DNA from: Mesorhizobium sp.
Lineage (GTDB): Bacteria > Pseudomonadota > Alphaproteobacteria > Rhizobiales > Rhizobiaceae
Direction of reading: 5' to 3'
Assembly: GCA_030698645.1 (NCBI GenBank)
Contig: JAUYMV010000010.1
Location: forward strand, 1-6,384
Length of the DNA stretch: 6,384 bases
Shown: positions 1-6,384 of the stretch, in pieces
Position numbering within the stretch: the stretch's first letter is position 1
Layout: each line of letters opens with the position of its first letter
The notes under the pieces: generated by a model
What the model saw: only the letters and a program-made list of their open reading frames with translations
Database searches by the model: none
What the model was told of the DNA's origin: nothing
Translations under genes and position numbers: made by a program

Positions 1-325
1 TCGGCGCGATTTCCTTCAGCTTCTCGGCCAGTTCGATCGCCGGCTCCGTGCCCTTGGCGCCGAAGAGGTGCGAGAAGGACAGCGTGCGCATCTGCTCGGT
101 CGCCGCCTCGATCAATTCCTCGTCGCCATAGCCGAGCCCGGTGCACCACAGCCCCGCCATGCCCTCGATATAGGGCTTGCCCTGCGTGTCGTAGACATAG
201 ACGCCCTTGCCGCGCTGGATGACCGTCGGCCCGACCTCGCGCAGCCGGTGGATTGGCGTGTAGGGATGCAGCAGCGCCTCCGCGTCGCGGGTCTGGACAT
301 TGGTGAGCGGGGGCAGGGCGTTCAT
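1..325 (-). CDS. Class III PLP-dependent aminotransferase (omega-aminotransferase type), N-terminal part only
   Basis: The first 108 codons of a class III aminotransferase read leftward and run off the window edge. This family transfers an amino group between an amine or omega-amino acid and a keto acid (often pyruvate), using pyridoxal phosphate in the cytoplasm. Visible family features are HPYTP at residues 20-24, a short beta segment ending in VYDTQGK (44-50), the GLWCTGLGYG signature (58-67) and the SFSHLFG segment (83-89). W60 and F88 fall where, from memory, omega-transaminases such as the Chromobacterium violaceum enzyme have substrate-pocket residues. The PLP-binding lysine lies in the missing part. 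The ATG at 325 is preceded by a GGAG motif at suitable distance. Family assignment is secure; the exact substrate (beta-alanine, putrescine, taurine or other) cannot be read from this fragment. No operon partner is visible: the SDR gene lies 215 bases upstream on the same strand. Confidence 0.9.
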   Translation of the reverse strand, partial: MNALPPLTNVQTRDAEALLHPYTPIHRLREVGPTVIQRGKGVYVYDTQGKPYIEGMAGLWCTGLGYGDEELIEAATEQMRTLSFSHLFGAKGTEPAIELAEKLKEIAP

Positions 326-416
326 GGAAGGTCTCCGGGTGGGAAGGCCGGACATTAGCCGAGATTTTGCAGTGCGGTAACCCCGTCGCGCCCGCTGGAC
401 GGATGGCCGGCACGCG

Positions 417-448
417 CCTGGTCCACCCGGGAGCGGCGGTGCACCAGG
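417..448. other. Strong hairpin in the spacer between SDR and aminotransferase genes
   Basis: Arms 417-427 (cctggtccacc) and 438-448 (ggtgcaccagg) are complementary at 10 of 11 positions around a 10-base loop, giving a GC-rich stem. It lies 92 bases downstream of the SDR stop and 91 bases upstream of the aminotransferase start, both on the minus strand. No T-run follows on either strand, so it is not a canonical intrinsic terminator. It might still act as a transcript 3'-end stabiliser, or as a leader structure of the aminotransferase mRNA. The right arm could alternatively pair with 457-462 (ggtgca with tgcacc). Function is inference only. Confidence 0.4.
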
Positions 449-540
449 CTGACCGATGCACCGATTCCTGGCTGGATCAGGGCAGGGCTTTGGCGATCCT
501 GGTATTGACGATCCCAGTTTTCACGACCACGGCGGTACGA

Positions 541-1296
541 TCACCACGGGATGGTCTGGCTTTCCCAGGCCGTGAACGTGTTCGATGGACCGTCCGGGCC
601 GAGCAGGGCGACACGCACAACTTCGCGCGAGCCGTCCTCCAGCGATTCCGTGCCTTCAAAGCCGTTGAGACTGGTACTCGTGAACCCGGGTGAGACGAGG
701 TTGACCTTGATGCCGGTCGATTCTAGCTCGATCATCATGCCGAGCGTCACCGCGTTCAGCGCGGTCTTCGAGGCGGCGTAGCCGGGGGTGAACACGGAGC
801 GGTAGGGGAAGGCCGGGTCGGCATTGAGCGTCAGCGAGCCGACGCTGCTCGACACATTGACGATGCGCGGATCGGACGAATGGCGCAGCAGCGGCAGCAT
901 CGCCTGGTAGACGGCGAGCACCCCGAACACGTTCGTCTCCCAGATGGCGCGCACCTCGTCGAGGGAACAGTTGCTGGCCTGGCTGGCGCGGCCGTATTCG
1001 GCGAGCGACTGGTCGCCCTTGCTGGTGTTCGAGATCGCGGCGTTGTTGACCAGCAAATCGAGCCTGCCGAACTCGGCGCGGATTCGCTCCGCGGCCGTGT
1101 CGATCGAGGCCCGATCGGTGACGTCGATCTGGATCGCGATGGCGCCCGGGCCGATTTTCCGCGCTGCCGTCTCGCCGCGCGCGAGATTGCGCGAGCCGAC
1201 CAGTACGGTGGCGCCGCTTGCCACCAGTTCTTTCGCCACCTGGAGGCCGACGCCCTGGTTCGCGCCGGTGACCAATGCAATGCGTTTGTCGTTCAT
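541..1296 (-). CDS. Classical short-chain dehydrogenase/reductase, carbonyl-reductase-like
   Basis: A complete 251-aa classical SDR, a cytoplasmic NAD(P)(H)-dependent oxidoreductase with a Rossmann fold. Visible motifs are the cofactor loop TGANQGVG (10-17), R36 after the second beta strand (suggesting NADP(H) preference), D58-V59 for adenine binding, NNAA (84-87), and the catalytic tetrad N122, S150, Y173, K177 (YAASK). The serine-to-tyrosine distance of 23 residues exceeds the usual 12-14, which with the TGANxGxG loop and the C-terminal tryptophan points to the carbonyl-reductase-like branch. The start is ATG at 1296, preceded by AAAGGA seven bases upstream. A TTG at 1323 in the same frame would add nine residues, but its extension runs through the ribosome binding site and is not needed by the fold. 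It is divergent from the TetR gene and its promoter contains a palindromic operator, so repression by that TetR protein is likely. Substrate unknown; xenobiotic carbonyls or quinones are plausible for such pairs. Confidence 0.93.
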   Translation of the reverse strand: MNDKRIALVTGANQGVGLQVAKELVASGATVLVGSRNLARGETAARKIGPGAIAIQIDVTDRASIDTAAERIRAEFGRLDLLVNNAAISNTSKGDQSLAEYGRASQASNCSLDEVRAIWETNVFGVLAVYQAMLPLLRHSSDPRIVNVSSSVGSLTLNADPAFPYRSVFTPGYAASKTALNAVTLGMMIELESTGIKVNLVSPGFTSTSLNGFEGTESLEDGSREVVRVALLGPDGPSNTFTAWESQTIPW

Positions 1297-1303
1297 AGGG
1301 AAG

Positions 1304-1309
1304 TCCTTT
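1304..1309 (-). promoter_or_regulatory. Ribosome binding site of the SDR gene
   Basis: AAAGGA on the minus strand lies seven bases before the ATG at 1296. This placement decides the start in favour of 1296 over the upstream in-frame TTG at 1323. Confidence 0.7.
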
Positions 1310-1348
1310 GCTGATATGGTCAACGCCGCCCGTTTGCGTTAGACAGCG

Positions 1349-1371
1349 TAAGCGGAGCGACATTCCACTTA
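1349..1371. promoter_or_regulatory. Imperfect inverted repeat next to the main operator
   Basis: TAAGCGGA (1349-1356) and TCCACTTA (1364-1371) match as inverted arms at 7 of 8 positions across a 7-base spacer. The repeat covers the predicted transcription start of the SDR gene and touches its -10 box. It shares the GGA/TCC core with the perfect palindrome beside it, so it could be a weaker second site, but chance cannot be excluded. Confidence 0.25.
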
Positions 1372-1396
1372 TACGGAACATTGTTCCGTTTAGCAA
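1368..1396 (-). promoter_or_regulatory. Predicted sigma-70-type promoter of the SDR gene
   Basis: On the minus strand the -35 box is TTGCTA (1391-1396, 4 of 6 to consensus), followed by a spacer of exactly 17 bases (1374-1390) and the -10 box TATAAG (1368-1373, 5 of 6). Transcription would start near 1361, giving a leader of roughly 65 bases before the ATG at 1296. The spacer is almost entirely filled by the palindromic operator, so a bound repressor would exclude RNA polymerase. Confidence 0.6.
1373..1389. promoter_or_regulatory. Perfect 17-bp palindrome, probable TetR-family operator
   Basis: ACGGAACA-T-TGTTCCGT is a perfect inverted repeat with 8-base arms and a one-base centre. TetR-family dimers typically bind such palindromes in the region between their own gene and a divergent target. 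It lies within the -35/-10 spacer of the SDR promoter and ends 22 bases before the TTG start of the regulator gene, so it is placed to repress the SDR gene and to autoregulate the TetR gene. The palindrome and position are seen directly; the identity of the binding protein is inferred. Confidence 0.75.
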
Positions 1397-1411
1397 GAGG
1401 CGTACCTGCCG

Positions 1412-2029
1412 TTGAGCAAAACCGCGACCGATCGATCAGATTTCGCCAGCCCGGAGCGGCCCGTGCGCGCCGATGCGCAGCGCAACATCGATGCGCTGCT
1501 GGAGGCCGCGAAGACGGTGTTCGCGACGTCGGGCGTCGACGCGCCGGTGCGCGAGATCGCCGAGATGGCCGGCGTCGGCGTCGGCACGGTCTACCGGCAT
1601 TTTCCGCAGAGGGCCGACCTCGTCGCCGCTGTGTTCCGGCGCGAGATTCTGGCCTGCGCCGACGCGGCCCCGGTGCTGGCGGCGGAGCATGGGCCAGGGG
1701 AAGCGCTGGCATTGTGGATGCAGCGCTTCGCCGCCTTCATTGCCACCAAGAGGGGACTGGCCACGGCGCTCTATTCCGGCGACCCGGCCTTCGAGAGCCT
1801 GCCTGCCTATTTCGAAGCGCACCTGGTGCCGGCGCTTGAAGGTCTGCTGGCCGCGGCGGTGGCGGCTGGCGAGGTGCGCGATGACGTCGGCACATCGGAG
1901 TTGATGAATGCGGTGGGGGGCCTATGCATGCAGGCGCAGAAGGACAAGCCCGGCCAGTCGGACCGGATGGTCGCCCTGCTCATCGACGGATTGCGCTATG
2001 GCGCAGGCCGATCGAGCGGGAAGCCCTGA
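1412..2029 (+). CDS. TetR/AcrR-family transcriptional repressor
   Basis: A complete 205-aa protein, typical TetR-family length. The N-terminal DNA-binding domain spans about residues 22-70: helix 1 (NIDALLEAAKTVFATSG, 25-41) and the helix-turn-helix with VREIAEMAGVGVGTVYRHFP (46-65), followed by QRADLVAAVF. The rest is an all-helical ligand-binding and dimerisation domain (about 75-200), which from memory resembles the SbtR-like C-terminal family. The start is TTG at 1412 with AGAGG 11 bases upstream; an in-frame GTG at codon 18 is the main alternative and would still keep the whole DNA-binding domain. It is divergent from the SDR gene with a shared 115-base control region carrying a perfect palindrome, so the expected role is repression of the SDR gene and of itself, relieved by an unknown small ligand. 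Convergent with the 124-aa gene, 45 bases between stops, no clear terminator seen there. Confidence 0.92.
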   Translation: MSKTATDRSDFASPERPVRADAQRNIDALLEAAKTVFATSGVDAPVREIAEMAGVGVGTVYRHFPQRADLVAAVFRREILACADAAPVLAAEHGPGEALALWMQRFAAFIATKRGLATALYSGDPAFESLPAYFEAHLVPALEGLLAAAVAAGEVRDDVGTSELMNAVGGLCMQAQKDKPGQSDRMVALLIDGLRYGAGRSSGKP

Positions 2030-2074
2030 CCGAGACACGAGGCGAGCGACGCCCGGTTGCGGAATGGCTCCCCG

Positions 2075-2449
2075 TCAGGCGGCGATGGCCGGCAGATGGT
2101 CCATGAGGCCAGCATAGGAGGCGGCGAGTCCGGCGATCGGATGCGCGCTGCCCTCGCTGTTTTCGACGCGGACTTCCTTGCCGTCCGCATCGAGCACGAA
2201 GAGCACGATCCGCCGCGCGCCCTCGGCGCCGATGCTGGCCGCGGCGACGCGGCTCCGGTCGGGCGCCGGCATGGTGAAGAGCAGCGTTCCGCCGGCGCTG
2301 TCGAGCGCCGACTTCACCGCGGCGTCGAAGCCGTCGGCGGCAATGTCGGCAAGCGCCAGCACGAGCTCCAGCTCGCCCAGATCGGACATGACGGATGGCG
2401 GGGAAGGGGGCGCTTCGGCATCGGCCGACACGGCAACAGGGGCGTTCAT
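2075..2449 (-). CDS. Hypothetical protein, 124 aa, unrecognised
   Basis: I do not recognise this protein. The ATG at 2449 is preceded by GAGG five bases upstream, a good ribosome binding site. The reading frame stays open further upstream, but that extension is arginine-rich and looks like non-coding frame. Residues 1-22 form a proline/alanine-rich, probably disordered leader (PVAVSADAEAPPSPPS). Residues 24-50 are acidic and likely helical. Residues 51-96 contain two hydrophobic strand-like stretches, GGTLLFTMPAPD (53-64) and RRIVLFVLDADG (79-90), and the tail is again helical. There is no signal peptide, membrane segment, cysteine or metal motif, so a small soluble alpha/beta protein is expected. 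It is divergent from the acyl-CoA ligase gene (190 bases between starts), which may be coincidental. Base composition matches its neighbours. Coding status rests on frame length, start context and strong codon bias. Confidence 0.65.
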   Translation of the reverse strand: MNAPVAVSADAEAPPSPPSVMSDLGELELVLALADIAADGFDAAVKSALDSAGGTLLFTMPAPDRSRVAAASIGAEGARRIVLFVLDADGKEVRVENSEGSAHPIAGLAASYAGLMDHLPAIAA

Positions 2450-2540
2450 TCGAACCTCATACGCGTAGCCCGCCCCTTTGCCGACTATCCCCTTGACCAT
2501 GGCCGGAATGTGGCGACGGCGCGGAGTCCATCGGCCGGGC

Positions 2541-2570
2541 AGTATTTTGGCGAAAATGACGCTACGGCAA
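2541..2570 (-). promoter_or_regulatory. Weak candidate promoter for the 124-aa gene
   Basis: On the minus strand TTGCCG (2565-2570, 4 of 6 to the -35 consensus) and AATACT (2541-2546, 4 of 6 to -10) are 18 bases apart, about 90 bases before the gene start. It is the best pair I see in this 190-base divergent spacer (2450-2639). No comparably good pair was found for the ligase gene on the plus strand, and no clear operator or palindrome. Confidence 0.2.
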
Positions 2571-2628
2571 CGCCCGCGCCCTCTGGACTTTCGCGCGCTC
2601 CGCTCCACTATGCGGCGACGAAATTCTG

Positions 2629-2634
2629 GGAGGA
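2629..2634 (+). promoter_or_regulatory. Ribosome binding site of the acyl-CoA ligase gene
   Basis: GGAGGA lies five bases before the ATG at 2640, a near-ideal Shine-Dalgarno. It fixes the start there, although the same frame is open for another 54 codons upstream to 2478; that extension is arginine-rich and lacks similarity to the family. Confidence 0.85.
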
Positions 2635-2639
2635 AAACT

Positions 2640-4268
<1,629 letters not shown>

Positions 4269-4364
4269 GGGCGGACGATGCGCTGCACAGGCGCAACATT
4301 GTCCATTCGCCGGCGATCCGCTATGTGACCCGCTGACGACATCGGCAGGGCAGGCAGCGGAATC

Positions 4365-5144
4365 ATGGCGGGGATCGTGGAACGGCGCGCATCGGGCGCG
4401 GCGCGCTGGTCGCGCCGGCTGGCGTCGTTCGCGGCGATGCTGTTCCTCGTCTCCGGCCTTGGCCATCGCTACGGGCGGATCGATACGGTGGCGTTCCTTT
4501 GGCTGCTCGGCATCATCGGCGCGCTGGCGGTCGGCGCGCTCTGCGCGGCGGCCTTGGGCTTCGTCGATCTCTGGCAGCGCGGCGAAAAGGGCGGCCGCAG
4601 TTCGACCTTCGGCGCGATCCTGGCGCTGATCGTGCTGGCGCCGTTTCTGCTGTCGGGCTGGCGGTTCTTCACCCATCCGGCCCTGACGGACGTCTCGACC
4701 GACCTGATCGACCCGCCCATGATGCCGCTCGCCGCGCGCGACCGGACGCCTTCGATGAATCCGATCGTCCCGCCGACGGCGGCGGCGGCCGAACTACAGC
4801 TTGCCGCATATCCGGAAGCGACCGGCCGGCGCTATGAAGCCGCGCCCGACCGCGTGCTCGACGCCGTGCTGGCCGAGGCAGCGGCGCGCGGCTGGACGGT
4901 GCGCGGGTCGCCCGTGGTTCCAGCGGATGGCGGCGACCTGACGGTCGAGGCGACCGCCTATTCCTTCTTTCTGGGATTTCCGTCGGACGTCGCGGTCCGG
5001 CTGACCGACGAGGGCGCGTCGACCTATGTCGATATGCGTTCGGTGTCGCGCTACGGCAGGAACGATCTCGGCGACAACGGGCGCCGCGTCGGCGATTTTC
5101 TCGCCGCCCTCGACGCGGCGATCAAGGCGCAGCCGTCCGAGTAG
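4365..5144 (+). CDS. Inner-membrane protein with C-terminal DUF1499-like domain
   Basis: A complete 259-aa protein. The N-terminal half has three predicted membrane helices at about residues 18-34, 41-65 and 82-99, with arginine-rich flanks (R7, R8, R14, R17, R18) before the first, suggesting a cytoplasmic N terminus. The C-terminal part (about 105-252) would then lie in the periplasm and resembles DUF1499: it has AYPEATGRRY (148-157), a long helix (161-175), TAYSFFLGFPSDVAVRL (197-213) and the typical ending SVSRYGRNDLGDNGRRV (226-242) before a final helix. The molecular function of this family is not known. The ATG at 4365 has only a weak ribosome binding site (AGCGGA). It is downstream of the ligase gene on the same strand with no clear terminator between, and its stop is six bases from the stop of the convergent hydrolase gene. 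The domain call is from memory of the family pattern. Confidence 0.85.
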   Translation: MAGIVERRASGAARWSRRLASFAAMLFLVSGLGHRYGRIDTVAFLWLLGIIGALAVGALCAAALGFVDLWQRGEKGGRSSTFGAILALIVLAPFLLSGWRFFTHPALTDVSTDLIDPPMMPLAARDRTPSMNPIVPPTAAAAELQLAAYPEATGRRYEAAPDRVLDAVLAEAAARGWTVRGSPVVPADGGDLTVEATAYSFFLGFPSDVAVRLTDEGASTYVDMRSVSRYGRNDLGDNGRRVGDFLAALDAAIKAQPSE

Positions 5145-5150
5145 CGCGTC

Positions 5151-6056
5151 TCAGGCAGGCGCGTAGATGCCGTCGATCGCGACGTCGCCCTCGGCGCTGA
5201 CCGCGCCGCGCGCCACCAGATCCTCCAGATGCGCAAGGACCGACAGGCCGGCCGCGCCGTGCAGGCGCGGGTCGGTGTCGCGGTAGATCGCGGCCACCAT
5301 CTCGGGAATCGTCCGGTCGCCGCCGCGCAGCCGCTCCAGGATGGCGCGCTCGCGCATGCGGCGGTGGGTGCGCAGGCCGCGCACGAACGCGCGGGGTTTC
5401 CTCACCGGTCCGCCATGGCCGGGCAGGTAGATGCGATCGTCGCGCGCGAGCATGCGCTCGAGCGATTCCATGTAGTCCGACATCGCGCCGTCCGGCGGCG
5501 CAACGATCGACGTCGCCCAGGCCATCACGTGGTCGGCCGAAAACAGCACGCCCGTCCCCTCCAGCGCGAAGACGACATGGTTGGCGGCGTGGCCGGGCGT
5601 ATGGATGGTGCGCATCGCCCAGCCGTCGCCCGAAACGAGCCTGTCGTCGGCCAGCACCAGGTCTGGCGCGAACTCCGTGTCGGCGCTGGCGTCGAGCGGG
5701 TTCAGCTCGCCGATGCGCAGCGGGCGGGCGGAGCGGTGCGGGCCTTCGGCGGCGACGATCGCGCCGGTCGCCGCCTGCAGCCGCCGGGCAAGCGGCGAAT
5801 GGTCCCGGTGCGTGTGGCTGACGAAGATGTGGCTGACCGGCCGGCCGGCGATGGCCGCGATCAGCGCCGTGTAGTGCGCGTCGTCCTCGGGACCCGGATC
5901 GACGATGGCGAGCGTCTCTGCGCCGACGATGTAGCTGTTGGTGCCATGGAAGGTGAAGGCGCTCGGATTGTTGACGGTGAGCCGCGCGACACCCGGCGCC
6001 ACGGGAACCGGCGTGCCGTAGGACGGCTCGAACCGGACGTCGAAATCGAGGGTCAT
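5151..6056 (-). CDS. Metallo-beta-lactamase-fold hydrolase, LACTB2-like with winged-helix C terminus
   Basis: A complete 301-aa cytoplasmic MBL-fold hydrolase. Metal ligands of a binuclear zinc site are all present: H81, H83, D85 and H86 in HTHRDH (81-86), H156 in TPGHA, D175 in SADH and H214 in PGHGG. The N-terminal segment with FTFHGTNSYIVG (34-45) followed by IVDPGP (51-56) is typical of the LACTB2/BLACT subgroup. Residues about 225-300 form the small winged-helix domain characteristic of this subgroup (RMRERAILERL at 233-243, then HGAAGLSVLAHLEDLVARG, 266-284). Human LACTB2 is an endoribonuclease, but bacterial members are mostly unassigned, so the substrate is unknown. The start is ATG at 6056, with AGGAAG nine bases upstream; the frame extends 30 codons further but that stretch is basic and overlaps the bioY promoter. 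Divergent from bioY, convergent with the DUF1499 gene. No beta-lactamase activity should be assumed. Confidence 0.92.
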   Translation of the reverse strand: MTLDFDVRFEPSYGTPVPVAPGVARLTVNNPSAFTFHGTNSYIVGAETLAIVDPGPEDDAHYTALIAAIAGRPVSHIFVSHTHRDHSPLARRLQAATGAIVAAEGPHRSARPLRIGELNPLDASADTEFAPDLVLADDRLVSGDGWAMRTIHTPGHAANHVVFALEGTGVLFSADHVMAWATSIVAPPDGAMSDYMESLERMLARDDRIYLPGHGGPVRKPRAFVRGLRTHRRMRERAILERLRGGDRTIPEMVAAIYRDTDPRLHGAAGLSVLAHLEDLVARGAVSAEGDVAIDGIYAPA

Positions 6057-6104
6057 GGCGGGTGGCTTCCTGGGGGACGGGACGATGGTGCGGCGCAAAA
6101 CCGG

Positions 6105-6133
6105 TTGCCGCATAGCACGGAAGACCATATACA
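6105..6133 (+). promoter_or_regulatory. Predicted promoter of bioY
   Basis: TTGCCG (6105-6110, 4 of 6 to the -35 consensus) and TATACA (6128-6133, 4 of 6 to -10) are separated by exactly 17 bases. Transcription would start near 6140, leaving a leader of about 43 bases before the ATG. I see no palindrome of the TTATCTATAA type bound by the alphaproteobacterial biotin repressor BioR in 6057-6182. Confidence 0.45.
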
Positions 6134-6182
6134 AAAACCCATCCAACGCCCGCCAGGGCCTGTCATGTCGAGGGGATCTTAC

Positions 6183-6384
6183 ATGTCCAATGCCATCGCG
6201 CTCCGCCCGCTCGCGTCGCTCGCTCTGCCGCGGGAGGGCAACGCCCGGATCGCCGGCCAGGTCGCGCTGGTGGTCGCCGGTTCGCTGTTGCTCACCGTCG
6301 CCTCCAAGGTCACGGTGCCGTTCTGGCCCGTGCCGATGACGCTGCAGACGCTGGCCGTCTTCCTGATCGCCGCTGCCTATGGCC
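6183..6384 (+). CDS. bioY: Biotin transporter BioY (S component), N-terminal part only
   Basis: The first 67 codons of BioY, the substrate-binding integral membrane component for biotin uptake, alone or with the EcfA/EcfT-like BioM and BioN. The diagnostic segment is VTVPFWPVPMTLQTLAVFL at residues 43-61, the conserved BioY signature. It is preceded by a first membrane helix (about 26-41) and leads into the next helix at the window edge (AVFLIAAAYG, 58-67). The start is ATG at 6183 with GAGGGG seven bases upstream, a strong ribosome binding site. The leading 24 residues are polar to basic, consistent with a cytoplasmic N terminus. The gene runs off the right edge, so whether bioM, bioN or bioB follow cannot be seen. 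It is divergent from the MBL-fold hydrolase gene across a 126-base spacer holding a plausible promoter. Confidence 0.93.
   Translation, partial: MSNAIALRPLASLALPREGNARIAGQVALVVAGSLLLTVASKVTVPFWPVPMTLQTLAVFLIAAAYG

Noticed and set aside
656..1396. Long overlapping frames on both strands within the SDR gene
   Set aside because: Their translations are arginine- and alanine-rich shadows of the SDR gene; none shows a domain, and the SDR frame has the full catalytic set.
2478..2639. 54-codon upstream extension of the acyl-CoA ligase frame
   Set aside because: The extension is arginine-rich and unlike AlkK/DmdB N termini, while a near-ideal ribosome binding site sits directly before the ATG at 2640.
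4279..4295. Small hairpin TGCGC / GCGCA after the ligase gene as a terminator
   Set aside because: Only five base pairs and no T-run; too weak to call.
6090..6110. Gapped palindrome around AACCGGTT in the MBL/bioY spacer
   Set aside because: The central 8-base palindrome is perfect but the flanking arms align only with gaps, and short GC palindromes are frequent in this composition.
6057..6146. 30-codon N-terminal extension of the MBL hydrolase frame
   Set aside because: It is basic, would overlap the bioY promoter, and the family begins near the ATG at 6056, which has its own AGGAAG motif.

Overview
The window is GC-rich chromosomal DNA with tightly packed genes. Codon use strongly favours G or C in third positions. 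Protein content (AlkK/DmdB-type acyl-CoA ligase, BLACT-type metallo-hydrolase, BioY, class III omega-aminotransferase, DUF1499 membrane protein) fits an alphaproteobacterium, most likely of the Hyphomicrobiales (Mesorhizobium/Phyllobacteriaceae-like). The taxonomic call is inferred from gene content and protein style, with no marker gene in view.

Layout, left to right. The 5' end of a class III PLP-dependent aminotransferase gene runs off the left edge on the minus strand (1-325). A 215-base spacer with a strong hairpin separates it from a minus-strand SDR oxidoreductase gene (541-1296). That gene is divergent from a TetR-family regulator gene (1412-2029), and the 115-base region between them carries a perfect 17-bp palindrome. 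The palindrome sits inside the spacer of the predicted SDR promoter, so this is very probably a regulator/target pair. A small unrecognised 124-aa gene (2075-2449, minus) follows, convergent with the regulator gene and divergent from a complete medium/long-chain acyl-CoA ligase gene (2640-4268). Next comes a three-helix membrane protein with a C-terminal DUF1499-like domain (4365-5144, plus). It is convergent, with only 6 bases between stop codons, with an MBL-fold hydrolase gene carrying a LACTB2-like winged-helix tail (5151-6056, minus). The hydrolase gene is divergent from the start of bioY, the S component of a biotin transporter, which runs off the right edge (6183-6384).

Working together: the only functional unit the sequence argues for directly is TetR plus SDR. 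The remaining genes look like unlinked housekeeping and metabolic functions (amino-group transfer, fatty-acid activation, thioester or phosphoester-type hydrolysis, biotin uptake) with frequent strand switches. No mobile element, CRISPR array, RNA gene or defence cassette was seen, and I found no convincing previously undescribed system. The most worthwhile points are the operator architecture of the SDR/TetR pair, the orphan 124-aa protein and the hairpin in the 326-540 spacer.
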